Assembly (NCBI RefSeq): GCF_000002235.5
Contig: NW_022145547.1
Location: 1,112,001 to 1,176,000 of the forward strand
Length of the DNA: 64,000 nucleotides
Direction of reading: 5' to 3'
Source: Strongylocentrotus purpuratus
Lineage: Eukaryota > Echinodermata > Echinoidea > Camarodonta > Strongylocentrotidae
Position 1 is the first letter of the stretch. Every line of letters starts with the position of its first letter. Below, one piece after another: positions 23,475 through 34,639 of the stretch. The translations under genes were made by a program, and so were the position numbers. The notes under the pieces were generated by a model. It saw only the letters and a list, made by a program, of their open reading frames with translations, made no database searches and was not told where the DNA came from.

Positions 23475-24209
23475 GAAGCCCGGTCCCAGAATAGTTTACG
23501 TTTAAAGGTAATGAGTGTGTAAACAAGAACGTATACCCAATTTTGGTAGCTTGGGATTACAAATTCACAATCAATGTGATCGTGAATGTATTTCACGGTA
23601 TGAGTAACTTGTTTTCTGCCCCTGCACTATTGGGATTTTTTTCCTGCTACGGTTGATCGATCATCAGTGTCTTTTAAAAAGTGCTGTCAAATCTCCTTGT
23701 CTAACGTTTGAGATCGTGCACTAAATGTGGGATATGCCAAAGTAACGCGTCGTGCATATTTTACTTTGGTCTTATAAATCATTTTAATAATGAAATTCTC
23801 CTTCAAACTGTAGCGCTTCATCATTTAAAGTGATCCATTTTATCTAAGCTTTCAAATGACCTAATTTCAATCACCGTGACAATCTTGAATTATTTCAGCC
23901 TATATTCTTGTCTCTTCATATTTAACTTCTTTCCGCTCATTTATCCATAGCTACATTTCACATTTCTGATGTGTATAAGGTTTATAAGTTATTTGTTTCG
24001 AGCAGCACGTGAAAGCTTAGAGGTTTACTAACCTCAAAGATTTATTAAATGCGCGAAAGAACACATTATCATAACTAACAAAGATGCTGACAGTAAAATT
24101 TCTTGGAAAAGGGATAGTATCCCAAGTAAACTTTCTCAATTTTGGATGAAATTACATGGCTTACCTTAGAAGGTAATATGAGAAAAGCCAATATTGTGTC
24201 AGCATAATA

Positions 24210-24217
<8 letters not shown>

Positions 24218-24248
<31 letters not shown>
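24218..24248. repeat. Poly-T tract
   Basis: About 31 T in a row. Could be the antisense tail of an old retroposed sequence, but no body was recognised. Confidence 0.9.
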
Positions 24249-25169
24249 TCTGAGTTGACAGATTCACCTTTTCCATTCAAATGTACAATATGAATGTAAA
24301 ATCAGCAATTGTTTTTGGACTGAAATAACAATGCGTAAGGGCTTTTGAAAAATATATATTTCTCCATTCTAAACTTGGTAGAAAAGGATTTTGACAATGC
24401 TTCTTGAAAATAGCTGTTGCTCAGTCATCCGTGTCATTATACATAATCTTAATTACTCTTTAAAATGACATATATAACTCAAGGTAACACAGATTATAAT
24501 GGGATTATATCAAGGATTGGGAATGCTTTTTCACGCACTGTATAGCACAGTCATATTCAAATTGTACCAAATTTCATAGAGGGACATCTTAAAACTATAA
24601 TGAAAGAAAATTTATTTTGAATGAGAATTGGAGATATTAAGGTGAACAAAACCTATCCAAAAAGAAAACACCTTGAAATGGCTAGGGCGGAGGCAGATGT
24701 GTTAGTTTGATAATTAAGGAAAGTCAAATGGATTTTTAAAAGGGAAGTGGGATTCGGTCCAGACACCAGAACCCCGATAGGTTTTACGACCCGTTCTTGG
24801 GAAATACAATTTGATATTCGATCAAAATCAATCCAGTTTTCTTTATTTGTAGGCCTAACCAATATCTTTATCTCCAATGCGCATGGTGTGCATTGAATGA
24901 TCAAGCCTTATCAGCATAGCATTTCATTTTCTATTTGTAATATGGTTACATGATATGTACTTGTAATAATGTCACTTTATATGTATTTTTGTAATACCGT
25001 TCACTCTGTAAAACAATCATTTTATCTTTGTCATCCATTTTATCCATCTTTTTGGTCTTTGACTGTGATGATGGAAATTAGTTTTTCAATTCAATTTCCA
25101 TTCAAATTTGATTAAATATCTCAGTCATTTAATTGTATGTGTTTTCTTTGCTCTGCTTTCATTACGTAG

Positions 25170-25324
25170 ATGAATATTGACTTCGAGCATCCGAGCATGT
25201 ACGGGGCTATCCGACACAGATGTGTTTGCCTCACAAAGACCGTAGGACGCGAGAGATGTAAGCGCAAAACACGACACGCTACTAAAACATGTTGGCAACA
25301 CAAGGCGGAACTAACATATGAAGA
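25170..25324 (+). CDS. Coding exon 3 (first coding exon), Cys/His motif 1
   Basis: Acceptor 'ttcattacgtag' ends at 25169; the exon starts exactly at ATG and ends before donor GTAAGT at 25325. Encodes residues 1-51 plus two bases of codon 52. Lys/Arg-rich around the motif (GRERCKRKTRHATKTCWQHK). The corresponding open stretch is too short to stand out without the splice signals. Confidence 0.72.
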
Positions 25325-28300
25325 GTAAGTTTCTTCCCGCTTATCATTATTGTTTAATTCCTTCAAGTTTTTTTGTTTTTTTTTTTTTTTTTTTTTTTCT
25401 TCTTTTGTTTAGAGGGGGGGTTGGAGGGAGAAACTACTATGAAGCTATTCCCTATTCGACCTATTCAGATGAGCACATTTTTCCACGATAGGAAAGTGAT
25501 GCTCGCAGATGAAAAAAAAACCCACAGGGGGCCCGTGTCTCGAAACCAACGACAAGACAGCCATAACTTTATCAGGCAACTACGGAGATGTCGCTGATCT
25601 TTCTAAACCGTTTCATGAAAAGCTTACTAGCTAGACATCTCGTGAAATCGATACTATCGGCAAGAAGAGGAGCCAAGACATAGCCTTAGTCGCAGTTCTA
25701 CCGGATTAAACAAAAAGTAATTTTAGGAAAACTGCAATTATTTAAATGAATTAGGAATGAAAATGTGATTAAAAATAGTATCAGGGAATAAGATATGCAA
25801 TATACTTAATTTGTGTAGATTAAATTATACAATTATTTGTGAAATATAATTGTGCGTATTTCGTTTCATGACCGGTGAATCAGTCTTGTTTATTAGATGG
25901 GAGGGGTGGCACTGAAAGGCTAGGAATATTGTACTAACGACCTGCTGTACTAGTATCCTCCCAAAGCCCATCAACAAGGGTAGCATCTACAGTGTGAGTA
26001 AAAAAAGTTTACACCTGGAAAATTGCTAATTATTTTATAAATCATCTTTGAACAGTAAATTATTAAACATCTTATGAAAGTGTTTTATCCCGAATCATTT
26101 ATTATCATTTTTGTGTGGTATGTGTCCATACACGCTTGGATAAACAGGGGGCATTGTTTGCGAGAGTGCAGAAATCGACTTGCGTCAAAGTTTCTTTTGT
26201 GATGTTGGAATAAAACAATTTGGATTTGGGTACTAATTCGGTCATTGCAGATCCAAATAAAATCCCTAACAAAATTAATCATGCCACACATATCAAAAAT
26301 GGAATTTCAAATATTAACGAACATTTGTTATCGAGTGTGTGTATGTGCATGTGTGTGTTTGTGACTTTTTTTTCTGCAAAAAAGCATACATTGAATTCAT
26401 TCTCTCACTTTAATCCCAGCATATCACATACTGTAGGCATCACTTCGGCGCAACTCGATTTTTGCACTCTCGCAAACAATGCCCCCAAGCGTGAACACAT
26501 ACCACACAAAAATGATCCTAAATGATTCGGGATAAAACACTCTTTCATAAGATGTTTAATAATTTACTGTTCATAGATGATTTGTAAAATAATTAGCAAT
26601 TTTCTAGGTGTTAACTTTTTTTTTTACTCACACGGTATTTCTCATCCCTACTGGCCCGATCCAGAAAATCTGAATATTTTATTATTTTCCAAGCCCAAAT
26701 TAAACAACACTACATCAGGGAGGGGGTTTCAAAAATGATCTGAAATTCAATTCATTGATTATTACAACCCGAAAAACGACGAATTGCGAGGGAAGATCAA
26801 GACCTTAATCCTCCTCCGTAGACCTACATGGAAATTGATATGACCGGCTAACAGGGGGAAGGAAGGAGGCAAAGTATTGTACGCCTTCGTCTACCATCGC
26901 TGTTTACCGGTACTTCTTCTAGATCATTCATGACAATAGACCAGGGGCCCGTTCCTAGAAACCAACGACAAGACAGTCATAACTTTATCCGCCAACTTCG
27001 GAGATGTCTCTGATCTTCCTTAACTGTTTCATGAAGAGCTTACTAGCTAGTATCTCGTGAAATTAATACTATCGGCGAGTAAAAAGAGCCTAGCCATAGC
27101 CTTAGTCGCAATACCAATATTTAAATGAATTAGGATTTTTTTTTTAAAGATTAAAAATGATTCCAGGAAATAATTTTATTACATGACCGGTGAATCAGTT
27201 TTGTTCTTGAGATGGGTATCACCCGGATACTTTCATTTGATAGTTTATAAAAATACACCAATATATTATTCTTAGAAAAATACGATGTAATGAAATTCGT
27301 GTACAATGTTTTAGGCGTCAGCACATCAAAATTACAAAACTTCAACATTCCAAACGTTAACAAATATGTTTAAACTATTCAGTTTACACATTCGAAGATA
27401 GAATTTACCTCAAAATTAATGTAGGTCTGAAAACTAGAGAATACACTTCTAACTATGGCTTGCCTACCATGGCAGATTACCTACTCCTTTGGGGATTTTA
27501 CAATGTGGAAATAAAAGCGTATGATCGGTTAAGTTAAGTGGGTAAAGCCTTAGATATAAACAAGACATATTTTCAAAAGTATTTTATTTGTGTCTCCTTA
27601 ACCCGAATAAGGCCGGGGGCCATTATGCCCCCCCCCCCCCTCCATGATTTTCCTGATTGTTCTGGAACGCATATGGATGGCGCCCCGCCGCTCGCTGACT
27701 TTTTTCTTTCGAGTCTTGCGCATCTTTTAAAAGATTTCTTTTGAAAACCGGGCCTACAGTTACAAGGTCATGTGACATTTTGTCTTTGCATGTCAGCCCG
27801 AAAATCGCTCATTTTTTTGTGATTTCTGTACAAAACATAAGGAAATGTCATTTTTCCTAAAAAAACAGATCAAACATTGGTTATTGGGTCTTGTTTAAAG
27901 TTTAGGTGGTTGTTTTGGGAGTCAAAATAGTTGAAATGTAGTAAGAAATGAAATAAAACCACAAAAACAATAAAATACATAAGTTGATAAAAACAATTAA
28001 ATACATAAGAAATATGAAAACAAGAGATAACATAAGGAAAAAGCTGGCTCTTCATAATTTTTTTAGTATCGTTTTGTTATTCCAAATGGTCTAATGAATA
28101 TATGAAGTGAAAAAGAATGCTTAAATATGAATAATGTATGATTTATGGGTAAAATTGTAATTTTATTACCTTATTTGCATAAATTACCATAAATATGCAA
28201 ATGAGTGAATTTTTCAGAAAATTTAAATTATCATATTAAACTATACACTTCACTTGACATGCATGCAAATTTTCGCGGAGATCGGCCCGTTTCACGGCCG

Positions 28301-29673
28301 AGATCTTAAGGGGGCCATAATGCCCCCCCCCCCCGGCCGTACTAAGACCTCAAATAGCCCGGCTTTTTTAGGGTTAACTAATCCTACTTTTGACTTTTAC
28401 AATATCCAATACATGTTTTAAATCTGCTTCATTCTCTGCGCAAAGTATAGTGTCATCAGCATAACGAAAATTATTAATATTTACACCCCCAATACTAACA
28501 CCTTTCATATCTGAAATTTCCCTGAATACCAACTCTGTGCATGTTTCCTTTGCTCTTCATAAATACCAACAAAATGATAGTACACACTCAGGTGGTGTGT
28601 TTTCCTTTTGCAGGCTGAAAATATAATTTTGTGTGAATCCCATCATAAACAAGAGGTACTGAAAACTCCCCTGAAAAGATTAGAACTGGCAATTGCCTTT
28701 TTGATATTTGGAATTATATCGACCGTTAGGAATTTTCGCAACACGTTTTGAAAATTATGCGTAGAAAATGGTCTGGTTTTTAGTACCGTTTGATCGTACG
28801 TTTTGTGCTGCGCAAAGATTCAGTTTGCTTAATTTTGGCCATTAAAAGAATCGGGTTATTGATGTGTAAAACAAAATGCTCATGTACCCTTTACATCTCA
28901 TTTTATGAATGTTATTACCAAAGAAAACAAAAGTCAGTCTGTCACTCAATAGTGTCTGAAAGTAAAGTCTATGAATTAAAACGGGTTTCCTTGCATAATT
29001 TGAATACTATAGGAGACTGCAAACTATACATTTCACAGATAAGACACACGTGACATATTCATAGTCCCTGCAATATTCTGCATTAATTTGGTTTAGGCCG
29101 CAAGAGGGACACATTATCTTTAAGAGCAATACAATGATGTTTCTGTCTCAAATCTCTCACTTTTTTTTTCTTCGACTAATGTCGTTATTCAATTTTTTCA
29201 AAGCATAAAACAGTATAAGCAAATGTACAAAATGATGTATAAATACATTTGACAAAGGAAGGTACAATGAAAAACAAGATTCTAGTATTTAGTTGGTATT
29301 ATTCTAGTATTTATTTAAGTTGGACATACCTCCATCTATCGAGAAATAAAATATACCTCTCTTATTGCGCATACAAAGATTGGTTGTTCAACTTCATAAT
29401 GATATTTCAATTTCTTTTGAAAACATGGAAGTGATCAAGATCCCTTCAAACATTTAAAACATGAAAATATATGATGTTGTGCATCAAATAATGAAATTGA
29501 ATGAGAAATAATTTCAACCTGGGATGACAAAGATGAAATTAATACTTGTTAACTTAATATTATTTTCAGGGTATATTTTTCAACATCATCTAAGAATCTT
29601 CTGAACAAAACGTACGTACATCAGAATGGGATATACCAACAGCCTTTGAATACTTATTGACAACAAGAAAATG

Positions 29674-29725
<52 letters not shown>

Positions 29726-32700
29726 AATGGTTTTATTAGACAACTGCAAAATAGTAGCCCGAAAGCTAAATTACATTGCAAGTTTTACAAGTATTAAAAA
29801 GCATTTCAACAAAACTTAGATATATAGACAAGTACAAAAAATACACAGTCGGATAGATCGTAACTCCCTATAATATTACATATTCCCTACTTGCAAACAA
29901 ATTGATGATACAAATAAAATAGATTCGGCATTATTATTATTTTTGAAATCATTGTTAAGTGATGAATATTCATATTTTAAATAGAAATTTAGGCTGATTA
30001 ACTGAGTTATAACAAGTAAATACTGATTATTAGAAGATTTGTTGAATTTCGAACCGTAATGCACATTGAATGTCTATAAAGCTACAAAATATATAAGGAT
30101 TTACCATAAAAACATGATTAAACAATTACTGAAAGGGAGGGAAAAGGTCAGGGAGAGAACGATTTAAAGAGAGAGGGTTAAGTAAGAAAGAAAAACAGGA
30201 AGACCTGCGGAAGATGGGAGAGAGGGAGAGAGAGATAGAGAGGGAGGGAGTGGAATGAGAAGAATGGAACAGTTAGAACTGTGAAGACATGGAGGAGAGG
30301 AATGATGATGAAAGTAAGACGACAAAGGGAAAGCTATTAGAAAGAAATTATAAAGTAAATTACAAGTTGTGAGTTATTTGGAACTGAAAATACCTTAACT
30401 TTGTCGAAAAATAACATTAAAAGGAATAATGTAAATTTGATTCCAATTAACAACTTAATTTGAAAGAATACTTTTCCATTTCTTTTGGGAAATTGGAACT
30501 TTAAAGAGTTTGTCAACACACAATGTATGAATTAGTTCACCTATACTTAAGTAACTTTGCTCATGTTACAATAATTCCTTCTTCGTATTTGTCTTAGATG
30601 GGTCTTAGCAAATATGCTTCCATTTTAAAGGTATAACCGATATAATTACATCGAAGATTTAATTTATTGACAAACTCAGAATGTGAGAAGAATTGCAGCT
30701 GATGAATTCATTTAAGTTAAAAGTCAGTCAATTGTTTTTTTGTTTTTGTTTTTATGATTAAAATAATTGTTGTCATGGAATTGGACAAATTGACCCCTCG
30801 CCCGTTAAAAAATCCTAATCACTTTTTAGAATTTTACACAGATGAAGCAGATATTGTGATAAGGGCTTTCAAATACTCACAAAATTGTAGTCTGTGTCAA
30901 AAAGAATGGAGTAATGCGTAAATGCGATCATGGACCTGTTGCGATATAGAACTTATTACGACCCCCTCCCCACGAACATGTTTATATGCCTGTATAATTA
31001 TGTTGGGGTCGCTTGCACCTCAAAAATCACTATATTGATAATAGATAGTTATTCCATAAATGACAAGCTGATATTTAGATATTGTTTTTGTCATACAGGT
31101 TAGTCAATCTATACCTAAACCGACCTACTAAGTGTTCGTCAGTAACGCGTCAAGGCCGTTTATGCAGCCGAGATTCCCGATTTCCAGGCGTCGCTCCTAA
31201 GTGTACTCAGCATCGTAAGTTTATAATTTGTTTATTATATCTTTCTCCACTTGTGGAATTGAAAGACTTTATCCGCATGACACATTTTTTTCTTCTTTGG
31301 GTTTCCTCACATTAAAAATATCTTGCAATCATGGATACAAGAAGAATATACTATTGGATGGCTTTAGGGTCAATACAAGGAAATATTGAACGAAATATTT
31401 CTGCATATTGAGTTCGATATTTCATGTATTGGCCGAAATGAGCCATTCAATAGTATGACTATTATTTCAAAATAAAAAATATCAAAATTTGGAGCCTTTT
31501 TTCATTACGGCTTCGCATGGTCTATTATGCAAAGTTAACACACCTTGAAAGCCGCTGAAATATAGTGTTTGATCCATCTTGGCCTGCTGCTTACTCCATA
31601 CCATGTTCATTTTTTTTATCAAAATTACAATGAAATTAGTGTTAGGCTATTGGCGACATTAAATTCAATATTATGAAATATCTCCATGTATCTTTTACAT
31701 CAGATAGCTGGAGAAAATTTCATTCCATGATTTGTCAACGTCAAAATAGGAACAGGGTTCTGTTTATGTGCGTATCATAAGTGTATATCTATGCTGTCCC
31801 TGTATTAACCCTTACTGTACTGGGGCCTAGGAGCCCCCCCCCCCCCCCTGGAATTTTAAATTGTCGTTTCTACGCAACTACGCACCGAGGTCCTACTCAT
31901 TATGTTGATACCATTTTCGTCGAAATCAGATATACTTGTAAGGTGTCACATTATTAGTATGCGCATGTCATCAAAGAGTGCTATAATTGCATATTCATGT
32001 ACAAGCAAAAATGTGAACACAGGTTTAGATTTCTTCAAACAAGTGTGAGATATAAATTGATATCAACTTGCTTTGATATGTTCCCGAGCAAATACATTAG
32101 AAATAAAACAATAGATATAATAAGAAATATAAAACATTAAAATACATAAGAAAATAAAATGATGAAATATGCGTATTCATAATTTATGCAAATTAACCTT
32201 TGCATTTCCAAATATAAAAATGATGAAATGTCATGAATTTGAAATGAAGGAAACGTTTATTCAATGCATTTTCAAGATTCTTCGAAAGTCTTGAGACAAA
32301 TATGTACATTTTTTTCTGTAAAATGTATGACATTAGCATTTGCATAATCAATTAGGGTTTAATGACAACAACTTGCATATAGTTAGGAAAAACGAATTAT
32401 ACCATCTTGTTTCTTACGTGAATATCTTCAAACATGCAAATTTTCGTGTTCATCGGACATTCGACGGCCGAGATCATAGAAAGGGAGGGAGCCCCAGCCC
32501 CCCCCCCCCCCTCCCCAGTCAGATGTTTAAAAAAGCCCAGTGCAGTAAGGGTTAAAAGGGTAACCCAATTTTATCAACAAATAAACGCAAATAATGTTTT
32601 CATTTAATGCATACATTATTGAAAAGATAATTTTTCTCTTCTAGCGTACGGCATCAAAATAATGATTACTAAATCATGCATGGCCAGTATTGTTTCAAAA

Positions 32701-33828
32701 ATAAGACATGATAGGCGGCAGAATTGCAAAATGCTAATGATTAGCATGCATGAAATTAAGACAGTAGGAGCTCAGGCAGAAAAAACATTAATTATCAAAA
32801 ACAAGTCGAGAGCTGCTACATTTGGTTCATAATGATTTTGAAAAGACAGAGAATGAGTTATGATCATTAATGATTAAAAGAATACATCAAATAAAAGTTC
32901 ATTCTTGGCTTTCATAATGATGACACCATAACGCATGACTTTGCAGAAATAAGTTGCTATTGGTAAGGCATATCATTAACATGAATTCAACTACCATATT
33001 TAATTCCTTAAACGAAATTTCGACGCCCCGCGTGATTTAATATTGAACAAAAAATAACTGATAATGATTAATAATCCCAATTCATTTCGTTTCTTCGCAC
33101 TCTTTTCCATCGCGGTCTTCAATGTCCGGATCGTTTTTAGATTACGTATGCGGGAAAATATATCTAAAAAGTTGTAAGGGATCCGGGCCTTGTTTGACTG
33201 AATTTACATAAATCCTGTGCTTTCATTTATTCGGACTGGACTTTTTTTTCCAGATAACATGACCCTGTACTTACAAGAGGAAGAAGCTGAGTTGGCGGCG
33301 CTTGAGGCGCTGGCGGCGCTGGATGCCGAGGCCGTTGAAGAGGTGCTTGAGGCTGAGGCAGAGGAGGTGCTGGGGGCTGAGGAGTTCGAGGAGATCGAGT
33401 TCGAGGAGATCGAGTTCGAGGAGATCGAGGTTCAGCGGATGGATGGAGAGCAAGAAGGAGAGTGGGGGCACCCCAACGATGACTGGAGACTTCATTGGAC
33501 GGCTAGCGATGCGACTGAGGATGAGGAGGAGGAGGAGGTGAATGTGGAGGAGTTTCAGATGATCGAGGTTATGCAGAGGGATGAGGAAGGAGAATGGGGA
33601 CAGCAAGACGATGACTGGAGACTTCATTGGACGGCTAGCGATGCGACTGAGGATGAGGAGGAGGAGGAGGTGAATGTGGAGGAGTTTCAGATGATCGAGG
33701 TTATGCAGAGGGATGAGGAAGGAGAATGGGGACAGCAAGACGATGACTGGAGACTTCATTGGACAGCTGACGAGGAGACGGAGGAGGAGGAGGAGGAGGA
33801 GGAGGAGGAGGAGGAGAGGGTAGAGTAA
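25170..33828 (+). CDS. Cys/His-motif and acidic-repeat protein, spliced from three coding exons (281 residues)
   Basis: Proposed coding region: exons 25170-25324, 31099-31214 and 33254-33828, total 846 bases, 281 residues plus stop. Phases match at both junctions (GA|G = Glu52, C|AT = His91). Residues 15-44 and 64-90 carry the same short motif, C-x9-C-x(10 or 12)-C-x2-H: C20, C30, C41, H44, and C64, C74, C87, H90, each with T..G before the second Cys and Arg shortly after it. Such CCCH sets usually bind zinc; the pattern recalls small zinc-binding motifs such as that of the KANSL2-type family, but I cannot assign a family. Residues 99-150 form a Glu/Ala/Leu helix-like stretch with EFEEI repeats. 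Residues 145-281 hold three 44-residue acidic repeats around DDDWRLHWTA and a poly-Glu end. A basic N-terminal half joined to a very acidic tail suggests nucleic-acid or chromatin-protein binding; that is inference. No signal peptide. Confidence 0.72.
25374..25412. repeat. Poly-T / T-rich tract
   Basis: Long T run in intron 3, just downstream of exon 3. Confidence 0.9.
25510..25895. repeat. Dispersed repeat 'gaaaccaacgacaagaca', copy 1
   Basis: Matches 26942-27212 over several blocks: 'aaccaacgacaagacag', 'cataactttatc', 'agcttactagctag', 'catagccttagtcgca' and 'acatgaccggtgaatcagt'-like. Two diverged copies in the same orientation with a Tc1/mariner-like MITE between them. Confidence 0.8.
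25990..26635. mobile_element. Tc1/mariner-like MITE with long terminal inverted repeats
   Basis: Left end CAGTGTGAGTAAAAAAAG, right end reverse-complemented CCGTGTGAGTAAAAAAAA, each flanked by TA (25988-25989 and 26636-26637). The inverted repeats run about 200 bases inward, including 'gcattgtttgcgagagtgca' on one side and its reverse complement on the other. Terminus sequence and TA duplication fit Tc1/mariner. No transposase frame. Confidence 0.88.
26942..27212. repeat. Dispersed repeat 'gaaaccaacgacaagaca', copy 2
   Basis: Second copy of the repeat at 25510-25895; shorter, lacking part of the 3' half. Confidence 0.8.
27598..28377. mobile_element. piggyBac-like MITE flanked by TTAA, copy 1
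   Basis: TTAA at both ends; inner termini CCCGAATAAGGCCGGG (left) and CCCTAAAAAAGCCGGG (right, reverse-complemented). Contains C-rich runs with 'gccattatgccccc' near the left end and its inverted partner 'ggccataatgccccc' near 28313. Shares internal sequence ('atgcaaattttcg', 'acggccgagatc', 'aaaatacataag') with the element at 31805. TTAA target and CCC ends suggest piggyBac; no transposase. Confidence 0.8.
28570..29123. mobile_element. MITE family TTAAAG-type, copy 2
   Basis: Diverged copy of the element at 22411-22933. Shared blocks include 'gatcgtacgttt', 'tgctgcgcaaagattca', 'ttaattttggccatta' and the right end 'gggacacattatcttta'. The left terminus is altered, so the start is approximate. 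Confidence 0.75.
29125..31098. other. Intron 3 remainder: no gene; AGT and GA simple repeats
   Basis: AT-rich intron sequence with an (AGT)n microsatellite at 29673-29725 and a GA-rich stretch at 30130-30260. The short open frames show no recognisable content. Confidence 0.6.
29673..29725. repeat. (TAG)n microsatellite
   Basis: About 17 units of tag. Produces a poly-Tyr open frame on the minus strand that is an artefact. Confidence 0.97.
31099..31214 (+). CDS. Coding exon 4, Cys/His motif 2
   Basis: Acceptor 'tttttgtcatacag' ends at 31098; donor GTAAGT at 31215-31220. The 116 bases complete codon 52, encode residues 53-90 and supply one base of codon 91. It carries the second CCCH motif (CSSVTRQGRLC, then CTQH). 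One motif per exon suggests the two coding exons arose by duplication, although their phases differ. Confidence 0.75.
31805..32555. mobile_element. piggyBac-like MITE flanked by TTAA, copy 2
   Basis: TTAA at 31805-31808 and 32552-32555; inner ends CCCTTACTGTACTGGGGC (left) and CCCTTACTGCACTGGGC (right, reverse-complemented). Same family as 27598-28377 by shared internal blocks and subterminal C runs. 751 bases, no transposase. Lies in intron 4 of the Cys/His-acidic gene. Confidence 0.85.
32560..33253. other. Intron 4 remainder, no feature recognised
   Basis: AT-rich with scattered 'aatgatta' patches. Confidence 0.5.
33254..33828 (+). CDS. Coding exon 5, acidic repeats and stop
   Basis: Acceptor 'ttttttttccag' ends at 33253. 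Encodes residues 92-281. After a short MTLYLQ stretch come a Glu/Ala/Leu run, three EFEEI-type repeats and three tandem 132-base repeats (about 33415-33546, 33547-33678 and 33679-33810). The second and third are almost identical in DNA, implying a recent duplication. The last repeat grades into a GAG run and a TAA-region stop at 33826-33828. The opposite strand is also open over much of this region because of GAG/CTC composition; that frame is an artefact. Confidence 0.8.
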
Positions 33829-34170
33829 GGGTAGAGGGAGGTATGGCGGTGGGGGAACAGGGGTAGAGTATAGGGTAGAGGGAGGGGTGGGGGTGGGGGA
33901 ACAGAGGTAGAGTAAGGGTAGAGGGAGGAGTGGCGGTGGGGGAACAGGGGTAGAGTATGGTGTAGAGGGAGGTGGTGGTGGGGGAACAGGGGTAGAGTAT
34001 GGTGTAGAGGGAGGTGGTGGTGGGGGAACAGGGGTAGAGTATGGTGTAGAGGGAGGGGTGGGGGTGGGGGAACAGAGGTAGAGTAAGGGTAGAGGGAGGG
34101 GTGACGGTGGGGCAACAGGGGTAGAGTATGGGGTAGAGGGAGGGGTGGCGGTGGGGGAACAGGGGTAGTT
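33829..34170. repeat. G-rich minisatellite, 42-44 bp unit, about 8 copies
   Basis: Units contain 'aacaggggtagagtatgg' and 'gagggaggtgg'. The marker 'aacag' starts at 33856, 33900, 33943, 33985, 34027, 34071, 34114 and 34158. It begins directly after the stop codon and shares the 'ggtagag' motif with the end of the coding exon, so it may have grown from the GAG run. Probably in the 3' UTR. Runs of four or more G every few bases could form G-quadruplexes. I found no AATAAA close downstream. Confidence 0.92.
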
Positions 34171-34405
34171 ATACATTTATTTTACCCATGTGAGCAATAT
34201 GTTTTGTTTATTTTTTCTTTACTTTTGTTATTTTGTATTCATGTTATCCACAGTATTATTGCTGGCATTGCAATCATGCTTCATTATTACTATTATTACT
34301 TTTGTTCCTATGATTTATTCATGAGAGACAATAGACACACTAATGACAAAGTTTTATCCCACTCAGTTGAGCTTTAAAGGTAAACCACAGTGTTTGACTG
34401 ATCGC

Positions 34406-34630
34406 GACGCCGTGGTGTAGTGGTTCAGTCGCTCAACTTCAATGGAGAGGTTGAGAAATTTGAATCCTAGCCTGGCTCTACAGTCCTTTGGCAAGATGTT
34501 CAAATCTCTGGTATAGTCATGTCAAGTCATGGTGTAGTGGTTCAATCAATGAATTACCCAGTCTGGCATGAATACCGTTTGGCAAATTATTTAATCTGCA
34601 TATTGCCATTCTTCATCCAGGTGTAGGTTG
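34406..34630 (+). mobile_element. Dimeric tRNA-derived SINE remnant
   Basis: Two tandem tRNA-like units: 'gccgtggtgtagtggttcag' at 34410 and 'tcatggtgtagtggttcaat' at 34530. Each is followed by a B-box-like stretch (gaatcctag; gaatacc) and a 'tttggcaa' continuation typical of SINE bodies. No clear tail. Degraded. Confidence 0.65.
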
Positions 34631-34639
34631 ACATTGTCT

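Noticed and set aside
29590-29781. Poly-Tyr frame on the minus strand
   Set aside because: Product of the (TAG)n microsatellite.
33271-34176. 301-codon minus-strand frame rich in Pro, Ser and Leu opposite the acidic exon and the minisatellite
   Set aside because: It is the complement of GAG-rich coding and G-rich repeats. No splice or start support on that strand, while the plus strand fits the exon model.
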